Positions 44,994 to 55,338 are shown, counted from the first letter of the stretch. The stretch: DNA of 64,000 nt from Schaalia turicensis ACS-279-V-Col4 (GCF_000296505.1 NZ_JH815208.1:559163-623162), one strand, 5' to 3'. Made by a program: numbers and translations. The notes: generated by a model from the sequence alone, not told the origin.

Positions 44994-45731
44994 ATGACAT
45001 ACACACTGGTGCTGCTCCGCCACGGCGAGAGCGAATGGAATGCAAAGAACCTCTTCACCGGCTGGGTTGACGTGCCGCTCTCCGAAAAGGGCCGCGCCGA
45101 AGCCGCACGCGGTGGCGAGTTCCTCAAGGAATCTGGCGTTCTGCCGGACCTCCTGTTCACCTCGATGTTGCGCCGCGCAATCATGACCGCGAACCTCGCA
45201 CTCGATGCTGCCGATCGTCACTGGATCCCGGTTGAGCGCAACTGGCGTCTGAACGAGCGCCACTACGGTGCTCTTCAGGGTAAGAACAAGAAAGAAATCC
45301 GCGACGAATATGGCGAGGATCAGTTCATGCAGTGGCGTCGTTCCTACGACGTTCCGCCACCGGCAATCGAAGCTGGCTCCGAATTTAGCCAGGACACCGA
45401 CCCGCGTTACGCAGGCGAGCCGATCCCGATGACCGAATGCCTGAAGGACGTCCTTGAGCGCCTGCTCCCGTACTGGGACGGCACCATCGTCCCGGCAATC
45501 AAGACCGGCAAGACCGTCATGATCGCCGCACACGGCAACTCGCTGCGCGCCATCGTCAAGCACCTCGACGAAATCTCCGACGAGGACATTGCAGGCGTCA
45601 ACATCCCGACCGGTATCCCGCTTGTTTACGAGCTGGATGAGGAAACCCTCAAGCCGATCAAGAAGGGTGGCACCTACCTGGATCCCGAGGCAGAAGCAAA
45701 GATTGCTGCTGTCGCCAACCAGGGCAAGTGA
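44994..45731 (+). CDS. gpmA: 2,3-bisphosphoglycerate-dependent phosphoglycerate mutase
   Basis: Interconverts 3- and 2-phosphoglycerate in glycolysis. Catalytic His10 ([10 protein letters not shown]) and His180 (AAHGNSLRA), the [14 protein letters not shown] block and the 245-aa length are typical. Codon bias is strong, as expected for a highly expressed glycolytic gene. It is followed by a terminator at 45753. Confidence 0.96.
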   Translation: MTYTLVLLRHGESEWNAKNLFTGWVDVPLSEKGRAEAARGGEFLKESGVLPDLLFTSMLRRAIMTANLALDAADRHWIPVERNWRLNERHYGALQGKNKKEIRDEYGEDQFMQWRRSYDVPPPAIEAGSEFSQDTDPRYAGEPIPMTECLKDVLERLLPYWDGTIVPAIKTGKTVMIAAHGNSLRAIVKHLDEISDEDIAGVNIPTGIPLVYELDEETLKPIKKGGTYLDPEAEAKIAAVANQGK

Positions 45732-45752
45732 GCATCTAGATAGCTGAACGAG

Positions 45753-45784
45753 TGGGGCGGATCCGCGAAAGTGGATTCGCCCCA
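45753..45784 (+). terminator. Terminator after gpmA
   Basis: A 12-bp stem with one G-T pair (45753-45764 with 45773-45784) is followed by TTTGTATT. Confidence 0.75.
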
Positions 45785-45946
45785 TTTGTATTGTGCTGAT
45801 TTGAATCCACATGTGAAGTAGATCGCGGGGGTGGACCGAGTGCCGCCCCTCGTGAGTGGCTTCGGCCCGCCAGCGCCTAGTCGGGTAGGAAACGGGTGCA
45901 AATGGTAGACTTGTATTCGCTAGTCGCATATCTGCAGGGAGCTCTC

Positions 45947-46465
45947 ATGACGTTCGAAATTGGTCAGACGGTCGTTTATCCGCACCACGGTGCAGCCACG
46001 ATCGAAGAGATCTCTACGCGCACGTTGCGTGGTGAAGAGATCACGTTCTTGACCTTGCGCGTCGAACAGGGCGACATGACCATTCAGGTTCCCGCAAATA
46101 ACGTTGACCTTGTTGGTGTGCGTGAAGTTGTCGGTGAAGATGGGCTGGAAGAGGTTCTGAAGGTTCTTCGTGCCCCCTACGTTGAAGAGCCCACCAACTG
46201 GTCCCGCCGGTTCAAGGCAAACCAAGAGAAGATCGCAACCGGCGACATCGTGAAGGTCGCTGAAGTTGTTCGTGACCTGACGCGTCGCGACGATCTGAAG
46301 AAGCTTTCCGTTGGTGAAAAGCGTACCCTGACCAAGGCTCGTCAGATCCTCTGCTCTGAACTTGCGTTGGCGCGTAACATCACCGAAGAACAGGCAGCTG
46401 CTCGCCTTGACGAAATCCTCGCCGAAGGTCGTATCACCCCTGAAGACGCCGTAGACGCTGAGTGA
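45947..46465 (+). CDS. carD: CarD-family transcriptional regulator
   Basis: RNA polymerase-binding protein that stabilises open promoter complexes in actinobacteria. The N-terminal RNAP-interaction domain ([20 protein letters not shown]) and the C-terminal helical DNA-binding domain with [13 protein letters not shown] are clear. ATG 45947 is chosen because GCAGGGAG precedes it; the open frame extends upstream. A TAGACT box at 45906-45911 may be the -10. ispD follows after 27 bases, the same order as in mycobacteria (carD-ispD-ispF). Confidence 0.94.
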   Translation: MTFEIGQTVVYPHHGAATIEEISTRTLRGEEITFLTLRVEQGDMTIQVPANNVDLVGVREVVGEDGLEEVLKVLRAPYVEEPTNWSRRFKANQEKIATGDIVKVAEVVRDLTRRDDLKKLSVGEKRTLTKARQILCSELALARNITEEQAAARLDEILAEGRITPEDAVDAE

Positions 46466-46492
46466 CCTGACCCGTCACACTTCGGATCCTCA

Positions 46493-47284
46493 ATGTCAAC
46501 CGCTCTTGCAGTCCTGACAGCAGCAGGCTCCGGCACCCGTTTGGGGGGTGACGGTCCCAAAGCTCTTGTTGAGCTTGCTGGCACTACTCTTCTTGAACGA
46601 TCCGCCCGCGGGCTAGCTCAAGCTGGTGTTGCAGGCATCGTCGTGACAGCTCCCGCCGATCAGGTCGATACCTTCGCCACTTACTTTCCAGATGGACGTA
46701 TCACGCTTACAAGCGAGCAGGGCGAATCCTGTTCAATACCTGTTCTTGTCGTTGCCGGATCATCCGCGTCGCGTCAAGCCTCAGTTGCCCTCGGACTGGA
46801 TGCGTTAGAAACCCTCACCGAAACCCACGGGATGTGCCTTGACGCTTCAACCCCCGTCCTTGTTCACGACGCCGCGCGAGCTTTGACTCCGCCAGACGCG
46901 ATTCGTCGCGTCATTGCAGCCGTCACGTTGGGATACAACGCTGTCATCCCGGTTCTGCCAGTGACCGACACGCTCAAACAAGTTGGCGACTCCACCGCGT
47001 CAGCACACCTCGGCATCGGACTGCGCCCGGTGATGGCAACCATCGACCGTTCCGCCCTTGTCAGCGTGCAGACACCTCAAGGATTCGCGTGGTCCACCTT
47101 GCGCGAAGCGCACGAGTCCGCCCGGACTCGTGGAGCAAATGAACGTACAGCGGCGACCGATGATGCGGGTCTTGTGGAAGACGCGGGTGGTCAAGTGATG
47201 ACAGTCCCTGGCGACCTTCTCTCCATGAAAGTCACAACCCGGCTCGACCTTGCGCTCGCAACACTTCTACTCGATCAATCCTGA
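46493..47284 (+). CDS. ispD: 2-C-methyl-D-erythritol 4-phosphate cytidylyltransferase
   Basis: Third step of the non-mevalonate isoprenoid pathway. The nucleotide-binding loop LTAAGSGTRLGGDGPKALVELAG, VLVHDAARAL and the C-terminal TDDAGLVEDAG block are present. At 263 aa it is slightly long. It is probably co-transcribed with carD. ispF is nearby at 49016 but reversed and separated by a transporter gene. Confidence 0.92.
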   Translation: MSTALAVLTAAGSGTRLGGDGPKALVELAGTTLLERSARGLAQAGVAGIVVTAPADQVDTFATYFPDGRITLTSEQGESCSIPVLVVAGSSASRQASVALGLDALETLTETHGMCLDASTPVLVHDAARALTPPDAIRRVIAAVTLGYNAVIPVLPVTDTLKQVGDSTASAHLGIGLRPVMATIDRSALVSVQTPQGFAWSTLREAHESARTRGANERTAATDDAGLVEDAGGQVMTVPGDLLSMKVTTRLDLALATLLLDQS

Positions 47285-47332
47285 AAACTGCCAGCTTGCC
47301 TGCCACAGCGGGGTAAGAAAGATGCCCGGTGT

Positions 47333-47341
47333 GGCCTCGTC
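47333..47341 (-). repeat. Dispersed motif GACGAGGCC, intergenic copy
   Basis: An exact minus-strand copy between ispD and the MFS gene. Confidence 0.7.
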
Positions 47342-47502
47342 AATGAGGGACTAGAACGGGGACACAAGGCAGATAATGCGACCGACTTGCACGTCCACGA
47401 AACGTTCAAGAAATCAAATTTCGCTCCTCTTCGTGTTAAGTTCCAGATGTCAGCAACACTGACAGCGCCCAAAGCAGCGGACGTATGTCCGAGGAGAAAC
47501 GA

Positions 47503-48867
47503 ATGTCATCCACCCCGAACACCCCAGTGGCATCAAAAGAAAAAACGAAAATCCTGACGCGCCCCGTCATTGAATGGGCAGCGTGGGACTGGGGGTCGGC
47601 AGCGTTCAACGCTGTCGCCACCACTTTCGTCTTCTCCACCTACCTGACCAGCGATGGGCTGTTCACCGATGCGGGAACCGCGAACTCGCACCTGTCGATC
47701 GGGTTGACGGTCGCAGGCCTCATCATCGCTCTTCTCGCGCCGATTACCGGCCAGCGCGCAGACCGTCGTGGTAAGGGCGGTGTCTGGCTCGGCTGGTTTA
47801 CCGGCGCGGTTGTCCTGTCGATGCTCGCCATGTTCTTCGTCGCCCCCGAATCGTCGATCGGGCCGAACGCGTCGCTCTGGCTCGGTATTTCACTGCTGGG
47901 CGTCGGCAACATCTTCTTCGAGTTCGCGTCCGTGAACTACAATGCGATGCTCAACCACCTGGCTGACAAGAAGGACATGGGGCGTATCTCCGGCCTTGGC
48001 TGGGGAGCCGGCTACGTTGGTGGCATCGTCCTGCTACTCATCCTCTACGTCGGCTTGATTGGTCCGAACCTGCTGGGTGTGTCCACCGACAACGGTCTGA
48101 ATATTCGTATCGCGATGATCATCGCGGCACTCTGGTTCGGTCTCTTCGCCCTGCCGGTCGTGCTGCACCCGCCGAAACCGTCAGTCCTGCACCACGATGA
48201 TTCGAAAGAATCTCTGCTCGACTCCTACCGTATGCTCTGGCAGACCGTGAAGGGCCTGCACCGCGAAGCGCCGCATACACTGTTTTTCTTGCTGGCTTCC
48301 GCCGTCTTCCGCGACGGCCTGGCAGGCGTTTTCACCTTCGGTGCAATCCTGGCAAAGTCCGCGTTCGGTTTCTCCGCCGGTGACGTCATGGTCTTCGCAA
48401 TCGCCGCGAACGTCGTGGCGGGCCTAGCTACCATCGGCTTCGGCGCTCTCGACGACAAGATTGGCCCGAAAAAGGTCATTATCTTCTCGCTCGCTTCGAT
48501 GGTCGTTTTCGGCCTGGGCGTCTTCTTCTTCCACGCGCACGGCTCGATCGTCTTCTGGAGCCTTGGCCTGTTGCTCTGCATCTTCGTCGGCCCGACCCAG
48601 TCGGCATCCCGTTCGTTCCTCGGCCGTATCATCCCCGCAGGTCGTGAAGGCGAAGTCTTCGGCCTGTACGCGACCACCGGCCGCGCCGTCTCTTTCCTGG
48701 CGCCGTTCATGTACGGCGTCTTCCTGAAGATCGGCAAGGCGCAGTCCACCGGTGGCGACTACACCTACTGGGGCATCCTCGGTATCATCCTGATCCTCGC
48801 CGTTGGCTTGGTCCTGACCATCCCGGTCAAGGCAGACGAGGCACACTTGGAGCACCTCGAAAAGTAA
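47503..48867 (+). CDS. MFS transporter of the UMF1 family
   Basis: A 454-aa protein with about 12 transmembrane helices. EWAAWDWGSAAFNAVATTFVFSTYL and the loop GRISGLGWGAGYVGGIVLL are typical of the UMF1 (Atg22-like) subfamily, whose bacterial substrates are mostly unknown. ATG 47503 is preferred because GAGGAG lies before it; ATG 47485 is in frame upstream. It separates ispD from ispF. Confidence 0.88.
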   Translation: MSSTPNTPVASKEKTKILTRPVIEWAAWDWGSAAFNAVATTFVFSTYLTSDGLFTDAGTANSHLSIGLTVAGLIIALLAPITGQRADRRGKGGVWLGWFTGAVVLSMLAMFFVAPESSIGPNASLWLGISLLGVGNIFFEFASVNYNAMLNHLADKKDMGRISGLGWGAGYVGGIVLLLILYVGLIGPNLLGVSTDNGLNIRIAMIIAALWFGLFALPVVLHPPKPSVLHHDDSKESLLDSYRMLWQTVKGLHREAPHTLFFLLASAVFRDGLAGVFTFGAILAKSAFGFSAGDVMVFAIAANVVAGLATIGFGALDDKIGPKKVIIFSLASMVVFGLGVFFFHAHGSIVFWSLGLLLCIFVGPTQSASRSFLGRIIPAGREGEVFGLYATTGRAVSFLAPFMYGVFLKIGKAQSTGGDYTYWGILGIILILAVGLVLTIPVKADEAHLEHLEK

Positions 48868-49015
48868 TGGGGGAGTAGCGGGCTGACTCTTTCTGCCTGC
48901 TCGCCTCTGTTCTCTTCCCGATTCTTGAGGTGCGCTTGTCGCGGGGGATCTCGATCGCCGTTTTCTTCGCGGTACTCACCCGCGGTTTCCCCGTGACCTC
49001 GTTCGCGCTGGCGAA

Positions 49016-49540
49016 CTACTGAGCCCGAACGACGAGCGCAACCGCTGTTGCTGCCAAGCCGTCGCCTCGTCCCGTAAACCCAAGCCCGTCCGTCGTCGTG
49101 GCGCTGACGGAAACGGGCGCGCCGACGATTTCGCTCATCCGCTGGCACGCTTCGGGTAGACGCGCAGCCATGCGAGGCTTTGTGCCGATCACCTGCACGG
49201 TCGCATTACCGATGTGCCAGCCAGCTTTGCGCGCCATTCGGCATACCTCGACAAGGAATTGTTCGCCGGATGCGCCCGACCACTCGGGTCGACTGGTCCC
49301 GAACACGCTTCCCATTTCGCCCAGGCCGGTCGCCGCCAAAATCGCGTCGCACACTGCGTGAGCTGCAACGTCGCCATCAGAGTGACCCTCCAGTGGGGTT
49401 TCGCCCGGCCACTCCAAACACGCGAGCATGAGAGTCTTGTCGGGCAGATTCCCACACTCGTCTGCGACTGCGAACGCGTGAACGTCGATCGCTTGGCCAA
49501 CGCGGAAGGGGACGGGAGTGGAGTGAGCGGTGTCAGTCAT
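49016..49540 (-). CDS. ispF: 2-C-methyl-D-erythritol 2,4-cyclodiphosphate synthase
   Basis: Fifth step of the non-mevalonate pathway. Metal and active-site motifs are present: AIDVHAF (DxH), [19 protein letters not shown] and [19 protein letters not shown]. At 174 aa it is typical. It is divergent from thrC. Its reversal relative to ispD is unusual, since the two are usually adjacent or fused. Confidence 0.93.
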   Translation of the reverse strand: MTDTAHSTPVPFRVGQAIDVHAFAVADECGNLPDKTLMLACLEWPGETPLEGHSDGDVAAHAVCDAILAATGLGEMGSVFGTSRPEWSGASGEQFLVEVCRMARKAGWHIGNATVQVIGTKPRMAARLPEACQRMSEIVGAPVSVSATTTDGLGFTGRGDGLAATAVALVVRAQ

Positions 49541-49603
49541 GCTTCAAGGCTAGCCGGTGCGACGCGGATTTGGGACGGAGCTCGCACGACAGCCTGACCC
49601 CGA

Positions 49604-49609
49604 TAGGAT
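49604..49609 (+). promoter_or_regulatory. -10 box (TAGGAT) of a probable leaderless thrC promoter
   Basis: TAGGAT ends 6 nt before ATG 49616, and no ribosome binding site is present. Confidence 0.55.
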
Positions 49610-49615
49610 CGGCGC

Positions 49616-51079
49616 ATGCGGTACATTTCGACTCGCCAATCTTCGGCCGACAACGCGCGCTCGTTCAGCGACATCCTTCTTGAGGGCCTCGCTCCCGACG
49701 GCGGCCTCTACATGCCTGAAAGCTACCCGCAACTGGGCGCGACAGACCTCGAAGAACTCAGCCGAGTCCTCGCAGATGAAGGCTATGCGGCGCTCGCTGC
49801 CCGCGTCCTTGAACTGTTCATTGACGACATTCCCTCCGAGCACCTGAAGGCGATTACCGCTCGCGCCTACCGCACGCCCGCGTTCAGTGACCCGGCGATC
49901 GTTCCGGTTACGCACCTCCAGTCCGGAGTCTGGGTGTCGCACCTGTCGAACGGCCCGACGGCAGCGTTCAAGGACATGGCGATGCAGTTGCTTGGCGAAC
50001 TCTTCGAGTACGAGCTCGACCGCCGTGGAGATTGGCTGACGATTGTGGGTGCGACCAGTGGTGATACCGGCTCTGCTGCCGAGTACGCGCTACGAGGCCG
50101 GAATGGCCTGTCGGTCGTCATGCTTACTCCGGCCGGACGCATGACGCCATTCCAGCGCGCGCAAATGTTCTCTCTGCTGGACGACAACATTGTGAACGTC
50201 GCAGTTGAGGGCGTATTCGATGACTGTCAGGACTTGGTGAAGACGGTCAACATGGACCCTGACTTTAAGGCGAAATGGCATCTGGGCGCGGTTAACTCGA
50301 TCAACTGGGCGCGCCTGCTCGCCCAAGTTGTGTATTACGTCGCGACCTGGTTGCAGGTGGCACGAGGTGCGGACGGTGGCCTCGACCTGGATTGCCGAGT
50401 GAACGTCGTCGTTCCCTCGGGCAACTTCGGCAATATTTGCGCAGCCCATGTGGCGCGACAGATGGGCTTGCCACTGGGAACGCTTGTTGTGGCCACGAAC
50501 GAGAACGATGTTCTTGACGAGTTTTTCCGCACCGGTGTCTACCGCGTTCGTTCTTCGGCTCAAACACTGGCAACCTCGTCGCCGTCGATGGATATTTCGA
50601 AGGCATCCAACTTCGAGCGCTTTATCTTCGACCTGCTTGGTCGCGACGGGGAGCGTACCGCTCAGCTGTTCGGCGAGGTCCTGAACTCGGACGGCTTCTT
50701 CGATCTGTCCGGCACTGAAGAATTTGCCGCCCTTGGCGAAAACTACGGCTTCGTGTCGGGCACCTCAAACCATGCCCACCGCCTGGAACAGATTCTCTTC
50801 ACCGAAGAAAACGACGGCTACCTGCTGGACCCGCATACCGCGGACGGCATGCACGTCGCACGCCAGTGGGCACCGCGCCTGGGCGGGCCGACCGTCGTCA
50901 TGGAAACTGCGCTTCCCGTGAAGTTTGCCGACACGATCCGCGAGGCAACCGGCCATGAACCCACCGTTCCCGCCCGATTCGCCGATATTGAGGGGGGCGA
51001 GCAACGCGTCGTGAGCCTGCCGAACGACGCCGACGCCCTGCGTGCTCTGATCGAAGAAAAGATCACGCCCAGAAACTGA
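49616..51079 (+). CDS. thrC: Threonine synthase
   Basis: PLP-dependent conversion of O-phosphohomoserine to threonine. The PLP Lys119 is in GPTAAFKDMAMQ, and the phosphate-binding loop ATSGDTGSAAEYAL and the start RYISTRQ match the long (yeast/E. coli-like) ThrC class. The 487-aa length fits. It is transcribed alone from a leaderless-type promoter. Confidence 0.95.
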   Translation: MRYISTRQSSADNARSFSDILLEGLAPDGGLYMPESYPQLGATDLEELSRVLADEGYAALAARVLELFIDDIPSEHLKAITARAYRTPAFSDPAIVPVTHLQSGVWVSHLSNGPTAAFKDMAMQLLGELFEYELDRRGDWLTIVGATSGDTGSAAEYALRGRNGLSVVMLTPAGRMTPFQRAQMFSLLDDNIVNVAVEGVFDDCQDLVKTVNMDPDFKAKWHLGAVNSINWARLLAQVVYYVATWLQVARGADGGLDLDCRVNVVVPSGNFGNICAAHVARQMGLPLGTLVVATNENDVLDEFFRTGVYRVRSSAQTLATSSPSMDISKASNFERFIFDLLGRDGERTAQLFGEVLNSDGFFDLSGTEEFAALGENYGFVSGTSNHAHRLEQILFTEENDGYLLDPHTADGMHVARQWAPRLGGPTVVMETALPVKFADTIREATGHEPTVPARFADIEGGEQRVVSLPNDADALRALIEEKITPRN

Positions 51080-51177
51080 GCTTCCGAAACGCCTGTCCCC
51101 TGCGCCACCCCGCCCTTTCGTCGCGTTACGCAGTCCTAAAAGTGGAGGCGGCCTCGTACCGTGGGAGCCGACGCGGG

Positions 51178-51183
51178 TAGCAT
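51178..51183 (+). promoter_or_regulatory. -10 box (TAGCAT) of a probable leaderless cysS promoter
   Basis: TAGCAT ends 6 nt before ATG 51190, and no ribosome binding site is present. Confidence 0.5.
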
Positions 51184-51189
51184 GGCACT

Positions 51190-52650
51190 ATGACGCTTCA
51201 CCTGTACGACTCGAAGTCCGCCACCCTGCAGCCACTGGTTCCTGTAAACCCGGGGAAAGTGGGGATTTACCTGTGTGGCGCGACGGTGCAGGGTGCGCCA
51301 CACGTCGGACACCTGCGCGCGGCCGTCGCGTTCGACTCGCTGATTCGTTGGCTGAAGCGCAATGGTCTGGACGTCACTTACATCCGTAACGTCACCGACA
51401 TTGATGACAAGATCCTCAACAAGTCCGCCGACGCGGGCGTTGAATGGTGGGCGTGGGCGCAGCGTTTCGAGCGCGAATTCACCGAAGCGTATGCGACCCT
51501 CGGTGTTCTGCCACCGACCTACGAACCTCACGCGACCGGGCATATTCCGGACCAGATTGACTTGATTAACCGCCTGATTGAGCGCGAGCACGCCTACGCC
51601 GACGGCCAGGGCAACGTCTACTTCTCCGTCGCCAGCCAGGACGATTATGGGTCGCTGACCCGCCAGAAGCTCGACGACATGCGCACCACCGAAGACGAGG
51701 CGCAGATCGACGCCGCCGTGGAAGCGGGCAAGCGCGACCCTCGCGACTTTGCGCTCTGGAAGGCAGCCAAGGCAAGCGAGCCGGAAACTGCGGCTTGGGA
51801 TTCTCCGTGGGGACGAGGCCGCCCGGGCTGGCATCTCGAATGCTCTGCGATGTCGCGGCGCTATTTGGGTGACGAATTCGATATTCACGGCGGTGGAATC
51901 GATCTGCGATTCCCGCACCACGAGAATGAACAAGCGCAGTCACACGGAGCAGGTTGGGGATTCGCGCGCCTCTGGGTTCACAACGCGTGGGTCACCATGA
52001 AGGGCGAAAAAATGTCGAAGTCGCTGGGCAACGTGCTCTCCATCGACGCTCTGACTGCAGAGCATCCGGCTGCTGCCGTTCGGTGGGCGCTTTCGACCGT
52101 TCATCACCGCAGTGGAATTGAGTGGGGCCCTGAAACCATGCCGGCTGCTGCCGCTGCATGGGCGAAGTTTTCCGCCTTCGTGGAACGCGCGATCGCGATT
52201 GCAGACGAGGTTCCCGCTTCCGAAATTGCACTGCCTGCGTCCGAACTACCCGAGGGCTTCGTGACCGCAATGGACGATGACCTGAACGTGGCTGGAGCAC
52301 TTGCCGTCATTTACGAGCACATGAAGGCCGGCAACGTTGCCATCGAAGCGGGCGACACCGAAGCGGTCCGACGTGAACAGCAGTTGGTGCGCTCCATGCT
52401 TGATGTCATCGGACTTGACCCCGCATCCGAGCAGTGGCGAAGCGGACTAGGCTCCGCTGGAACAGCTGGAGGTGCGGGATCTGACGAACACGATGCGCTC
52501 GACACCCTCGTTCAGGCCGTCATCGAAGAACGTGCGCAGGCTCGCGCCGAAAAGGACTGGGCACGCGCAGACGCTCTTCGTGACCGCCTCGCGAACGCGG
52601 GAATCGAAGTCGCTGACGGGCGCGATGGAGCAACCTGGAAACTCGCCTGA
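51190..52650 (+). CDS. cysS: Cysteinyl-tRNA synthetase
   Basis: A class I synthetase that charges tRNA(Cys). HIGH motif HVGH in QGAPHVGHLRA, KMSKS at residues 274-278, zinc ligands (LCGATV... and the CSAMSR, HGGGIDLRFPHHENE block) and the 486-aa length are typical. Near the C-terminus a short Gly/Ala/Ser insertion (GLGSAGTAGGAGSDEHD) is added. The dispersed motif lies at 51812-51820 (WGRGRPGW). The rRNA methyltransferase gene downstream often follows cysS in actinobacteria. Confidence 0.95.
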   Translation: MTLHLYDSKSATLQPLVPVNPGKVGIYLCGATVQGAPHVGHLRAAVAFDSLIRWLKRNGLDVTYIRNVTDIDDKILNKSADAGVEWWAWAQRFEREFTEAYATLGVLPPTYEPHATGHIPDQIDLINRLIEREHAYADGQGNVYFSVASQDDYGSLTRQKLDDMRTTEDEAQIDAAVEAGKRDPRDFALWKAAKASEPETAAWDSPWGRGRPGWHLECSAMSRRYLGDEFDIHGGGIDLRFPHHENEQAQSHGAGWGFARLWVHNAWVTMKGEKMSKSLGNVLSIDALTAEHPAAAVRWALSTVHHRSGIEWGPETMPAAAAAWAKFSAFVERAIAIADEVPASEIALPASELPEGFVTAMDDDLNVAGALAVIYEHMKAGNVAIEAGDTEAVRREQQLVRSMLDVIGLDPASEQWRSGLGSAGTAGGAGSDEHDALDTLVQAVIEERAQARAEKDWARADALRDRLANAGIEVADGRDGATWKLA

Positions 52651-52736
52651 CCTTCCGTTGATCGCAGGCACGTCTCTCGCGCGAGGAATTGCCAAGGCCG
52701 ATAATCGGAGCGAAAGCTGGAAATCGCTGGCGTTCC

Positions 52737-52745
52737 GGCCTCGTC
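52737..52745 (-). repeat. Dispersed motif GACGAGGCC, intergenic copy
   Basis: An exact minus-strand copy between cysS and the methyltransferase gene. Confidence 0.7.
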
Positions 52746-52884
52746 AATTGGTGAACAAGAGAAAGTGCGCCGTGATACCTACCGCAAATGGCGATATCGT
52801 GCGGGAAAACAGTCGGGGAGCCGATAGGCTTGCTATCTGAACTGCTCGCCGGGAGGCGAGACCAACGAACGATAGGTGAAACTC

Positions 52885-53874
52885 ATGGCGGGAAACGACG
52901 GTCGTCGCGGCGCAGTGCGCAAACCCGGATCGAAGAAGGGCGCGAAAGTCGGCACCGGCGGGCACTCGCGTCGTAGGCTCGAAGGTAAGGGGCCGACCCC
53001 GAAGGCTGAAGACCGGACCTACCATCCCGCGTACAAGCGCAAGATCCAGAGGGAAGCACGCGAAGCTCGGGAAGCAGCGATCGCGCGCGCACGTGCCAAG
53101 TCATCCATCAAGGTCGCACCCGGCCACGAACTGATCGCCGGTCGCAACCCCGTCGCCGAAGCTGTCCGCGCCAACGTGCCGATTGAACGTGTCTTCGTGC
53201 TCGACAATGTGAAAGACGACCGCGTCGAAGAGGTCATCCGCCTCGCCACCCACATGGGGGCCCCTGTTTTCGAGGTCACCCGTCGCGACCTCGACGTCGC
53301 AACCGACGGCGCAGTCCACCAGGGCGTAGCCGTTGAGGTGCGCGGATACGAATACTCGCACGTCGAAGACCTGATCGTCGGATCCTTCCAGAAGGTTGGA
53401 ACGCCCCTGCTGGTCGCGCTCGACCAAGTGACCGACCCGCACAACCTGGGCGCAGTTCTCCGTTCCGCCGGAGCGTTTGGCGCCGACGGTGTCATTATCC
53501 CGGAACGTCGCTCCGCAGGTGTCAACACCACCGCGTGGAAGGTCTCTGCTGGCGCAGCCGCCCGAGTTCCCGTCGCGCGCGCAACCAACCTGGTCCGTGC
53601 CCTCGAGGAATGCAAGAAGAACGGTATGTTCGTCATCGGCCTTGACGGCGGGGGAGACGCGTCGTTGCGCGGGTTGAAGCTCGCCGACGCGCCGCTGGTC
53701 GTTGTCACCGGCGCCGAAGGGGCGGGCCTGTCCCGCCTGGTCCGCGAAACCTGCGACCAGATTGTGTCCATCCCGATCTCGTCCGCGGTCGAATCGTTGA
53801 ACGCCGCTGTCGCAACCGGCATCGCCCTGTACGAGGTCGCCTCCGTCCGCGCGGAGGCTGCCGCGGTTAAGTGA
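52885..53874 (+). CDS. rlmB: TrmH/SpoU-family 23S rRNA (guanosine-2'-O)-methyltransferase (RlmB-like)
   Basis: A 329-aa protein with a basic N-terminal extension (NDGRRGAVRKPGSKKGAKVGTGGHSRRR), a substrate-binding domain (LIAGRNPVAEAVR) and a SpoU catalytic domain with motifs DQVTDPHNLGAVLRSAGAFG, VVVTGAEGAGLSRLV and VSIPISSAVESLNAAVATGIALYE, which form the knotted SAM site. By position after cysS and by sequence it is RlmB-like. ATG 52885 follows TAGGTGAAACTC; a few upstream codons are also open. Confidence 0.9.
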   Translation: MAGNDGRRGAVRKPGSKKGAKVGTGGHSRRRLEGKGPTPKAEDRTYHPAYKRKIQREAREAREAAIARARAKSSIKVAPGHELIAGRNPVAEAVRANVPIERVFVLDNVKDDRVEEVIRLATHMGAPVFEVTRRDLDVATDGAVHQGVAVEVRGYEYSHVEDLIVGSFQKVGTPLLVALDQVTDPHNLGAVLRSAGAFGADGVIIPERRSAGVNTTAWKVSAGAAARVPVARATNLVRALEECKKNGMFVIGLDGGGDASLRGLKLADAPLVVVTGAEGAGLSRLVRETCDQIVSIPISSAVESLNAAVATGIALYEVASVRAEAAAVK

Positions 53875-53902
53875 GGTAACCGTCAACTACGGTAGGCATT
53901 GC

Positions 53903-53949
53903 CTGGCGAGGTAGGTGATGCCAGCTGAGGTAGGTGTCGCCAGCTTTTT
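53903..53949 (+). terminator. Probable terminator after the methyltransferase gene
   Basis: CTGGCGA (53903-53909) pairs with TCGCCAG (53937-53943) and is followed by CTTTTTC. The long loop contains two copies of GAGGTAGGTG. The rest of 53950-54270 shows no convincing gene. Confidence 0.5.
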
Positions 53950-54271
53950 CGTCGTGCCCGTGTTTTCTCTTGCGTAAGAGCGCGAGCATGAGGCATGTGT
54001 GGGTGCTCGGCGGAGTTTGGGTGGTGGCAGGCGTCGGTTTTTGTCGTGTAAGGCGATGTTTTCCCAGTTGAAAGCCCATTTTCGTCGCCTTGTACGTCTT
54101 TTCTTTCCTGAGCGCTCATCCGGGTTGCCTTCAGCTGGCCAGATGTGCCACGCATTCTGCGTGAGCACCTATTTCGGCTGGCGTTGCGCGCGTGGCCTCG
54201 CGAATTGTCGATGGTCCGCGATCGTGAATGATGCACGAGACCGCCCACTGTACCCAGACAAAAACATGCTA

Positions 54272-54308
54272 TTGACGCGGAGTAAAAAATAGATATCATA
54301 TTGATATC
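54272..54308 (+). promoter_or_regulatory. Promoter with overlapping operator upstream of the SPFH gene
   Basis: TTGACG (54272-54277), 16-nt spacer, TATCAT (54294-54299). A perfect GATATCA-TAT-TGATATC repeat (54292-54308) overlaps the -10, so a dimeric repressor could block the promoter. This is the best sigma70-type promoter in the window. Confidence 0.65.
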
Positions 54309-54360
54309 GCACTCGTGTGGAGCTAGCCGACCGGCTGGCGCGAGTCGCAAAGGAGAACTG

Positions 54361-55338
54361 ATGTCGCACTCGGTGGCTCAGGAAGAGCACATCAACGTCA
54401 AAGGCGTAGCTGATAATGCGTTTGCTGAAGCAAAAGCGCGCGTGAATATTGCGGAAAAGAAGGCGCCGGCACTCGGATCGGCGATCGCCTTCCCGATGGC
54501 CTTGATCCTGCTCGCAGGTTTCGGCTACTCGATCTACCTGTTCGTTACAGGTGCGATCGCGGATGACGCTGGCGAAGCGGGCGGTGTCGCAAGAATCGTT
54601 TCCGGTTCGGTCATGTTCCTCCTCGTCATGGTGTTGATGCCCTGCTTGGCGGTCATCTCTCCTGGCCAGACCTCGGTTCGCCAGTTCTTCGGCAAGTACG
54701 TTGGCACGGTTCGCAAGACGGGCCTGGTGCTGGTACCGCCGTTGACGAATGGCAAGAAGGTCTCCGTCAAGGTCCATAACTTCGAGACGAGCGAGCTGAA
54801 AGTCAACGATTCCGACGGTAATCCGGTGAATATTGCGGCGATCGTCGTGTGGCAGGTTGCTGACACGGCGCGCGCGGTCTTTGCAGTCGAGCAGTACGAG
54901 GAATTCATCAAGGCTCAGGCGGAGTCGGCGCTACGTCACGTCGCCACTTCGCACCCCTATGACGAGCCCGGCCCGGGCGAAACCTCGCTACGTGGCGGTA
55001 CAGACGTCGTCTCCGCTGAACTTGCGCGCGAAGTTGCGGCTCGCGTCGAACTGGCTGGTCTTGAAATCGTCGAGGTTCGTATTTCGTCTCTCGCTTACGC
55101 GCCCGAAATTGCGCAGGCAATGTTGCAGCGCCAGCAGGCCGGTGCTGTGATCGCTGCCCGTGAGCAGATCGTTGAAGGGGCGGTCACCATGGTTGAGCAG
55201 GCGCTGAACCGTCTGGAAGACAATGACATCGTGTCGCTTGATGATGAACGCAAAGCTCAGATGGTGTCGAACCTGCTGGTCGTGCTCTGCTCTGATCAAC
55301 GCACTCAGCCGATCGTGAATGCGGGCTCGCTGTACTGA
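54361..55338 (+). CDS. SPFH/Band-7 domain membrane protein
   Basis: A 325-aa protein with two N-terminal transmembrane helices ([27 protein letters not shown] and [22 protein letters not shown]), followed by an SPFH (prohibitin/flotillin-like) domain ([28 protein letters not shown]...[39 protein letters not shown]) and a coiled C-terminal part. Such proteins form membrane scaffolds that recruit proteases or stress proteins. AAAGGAG precedes the ATG well. The small DNA-binding protein gene 42 bases downstream forms a cassette with it, under a promoter with an overlapping palindrome. Confidence 0.88.
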   Translation: MSHSVAQEEHINVKGVADNAFAEAKARVNIAEKKAPALGSAIAFPMALILLAGFGYSIYLFVTGAIADDAGEAGGVARIVSGSVMFLLVMVLMPCLAVISPGQTSVRQFFGKYVGTVRKTGLVLVPPLTNGKKVSVKVHNFETSELKVNDSDGNPVNIAAIVVWQVADTARAVFAVEQYEEFIKAQAESALRHVATSHPYDEPGPGETSLRGGTDVVSAELAREVAARVELAGLEIVEVRISSLAYAPEIAQAMLQRQQAGAVIAAREQIVEGAVTMVEQALNRLEDNDIVSLDDERKAQMVSNLLVVLCSDQRTQPIVNAGSLY

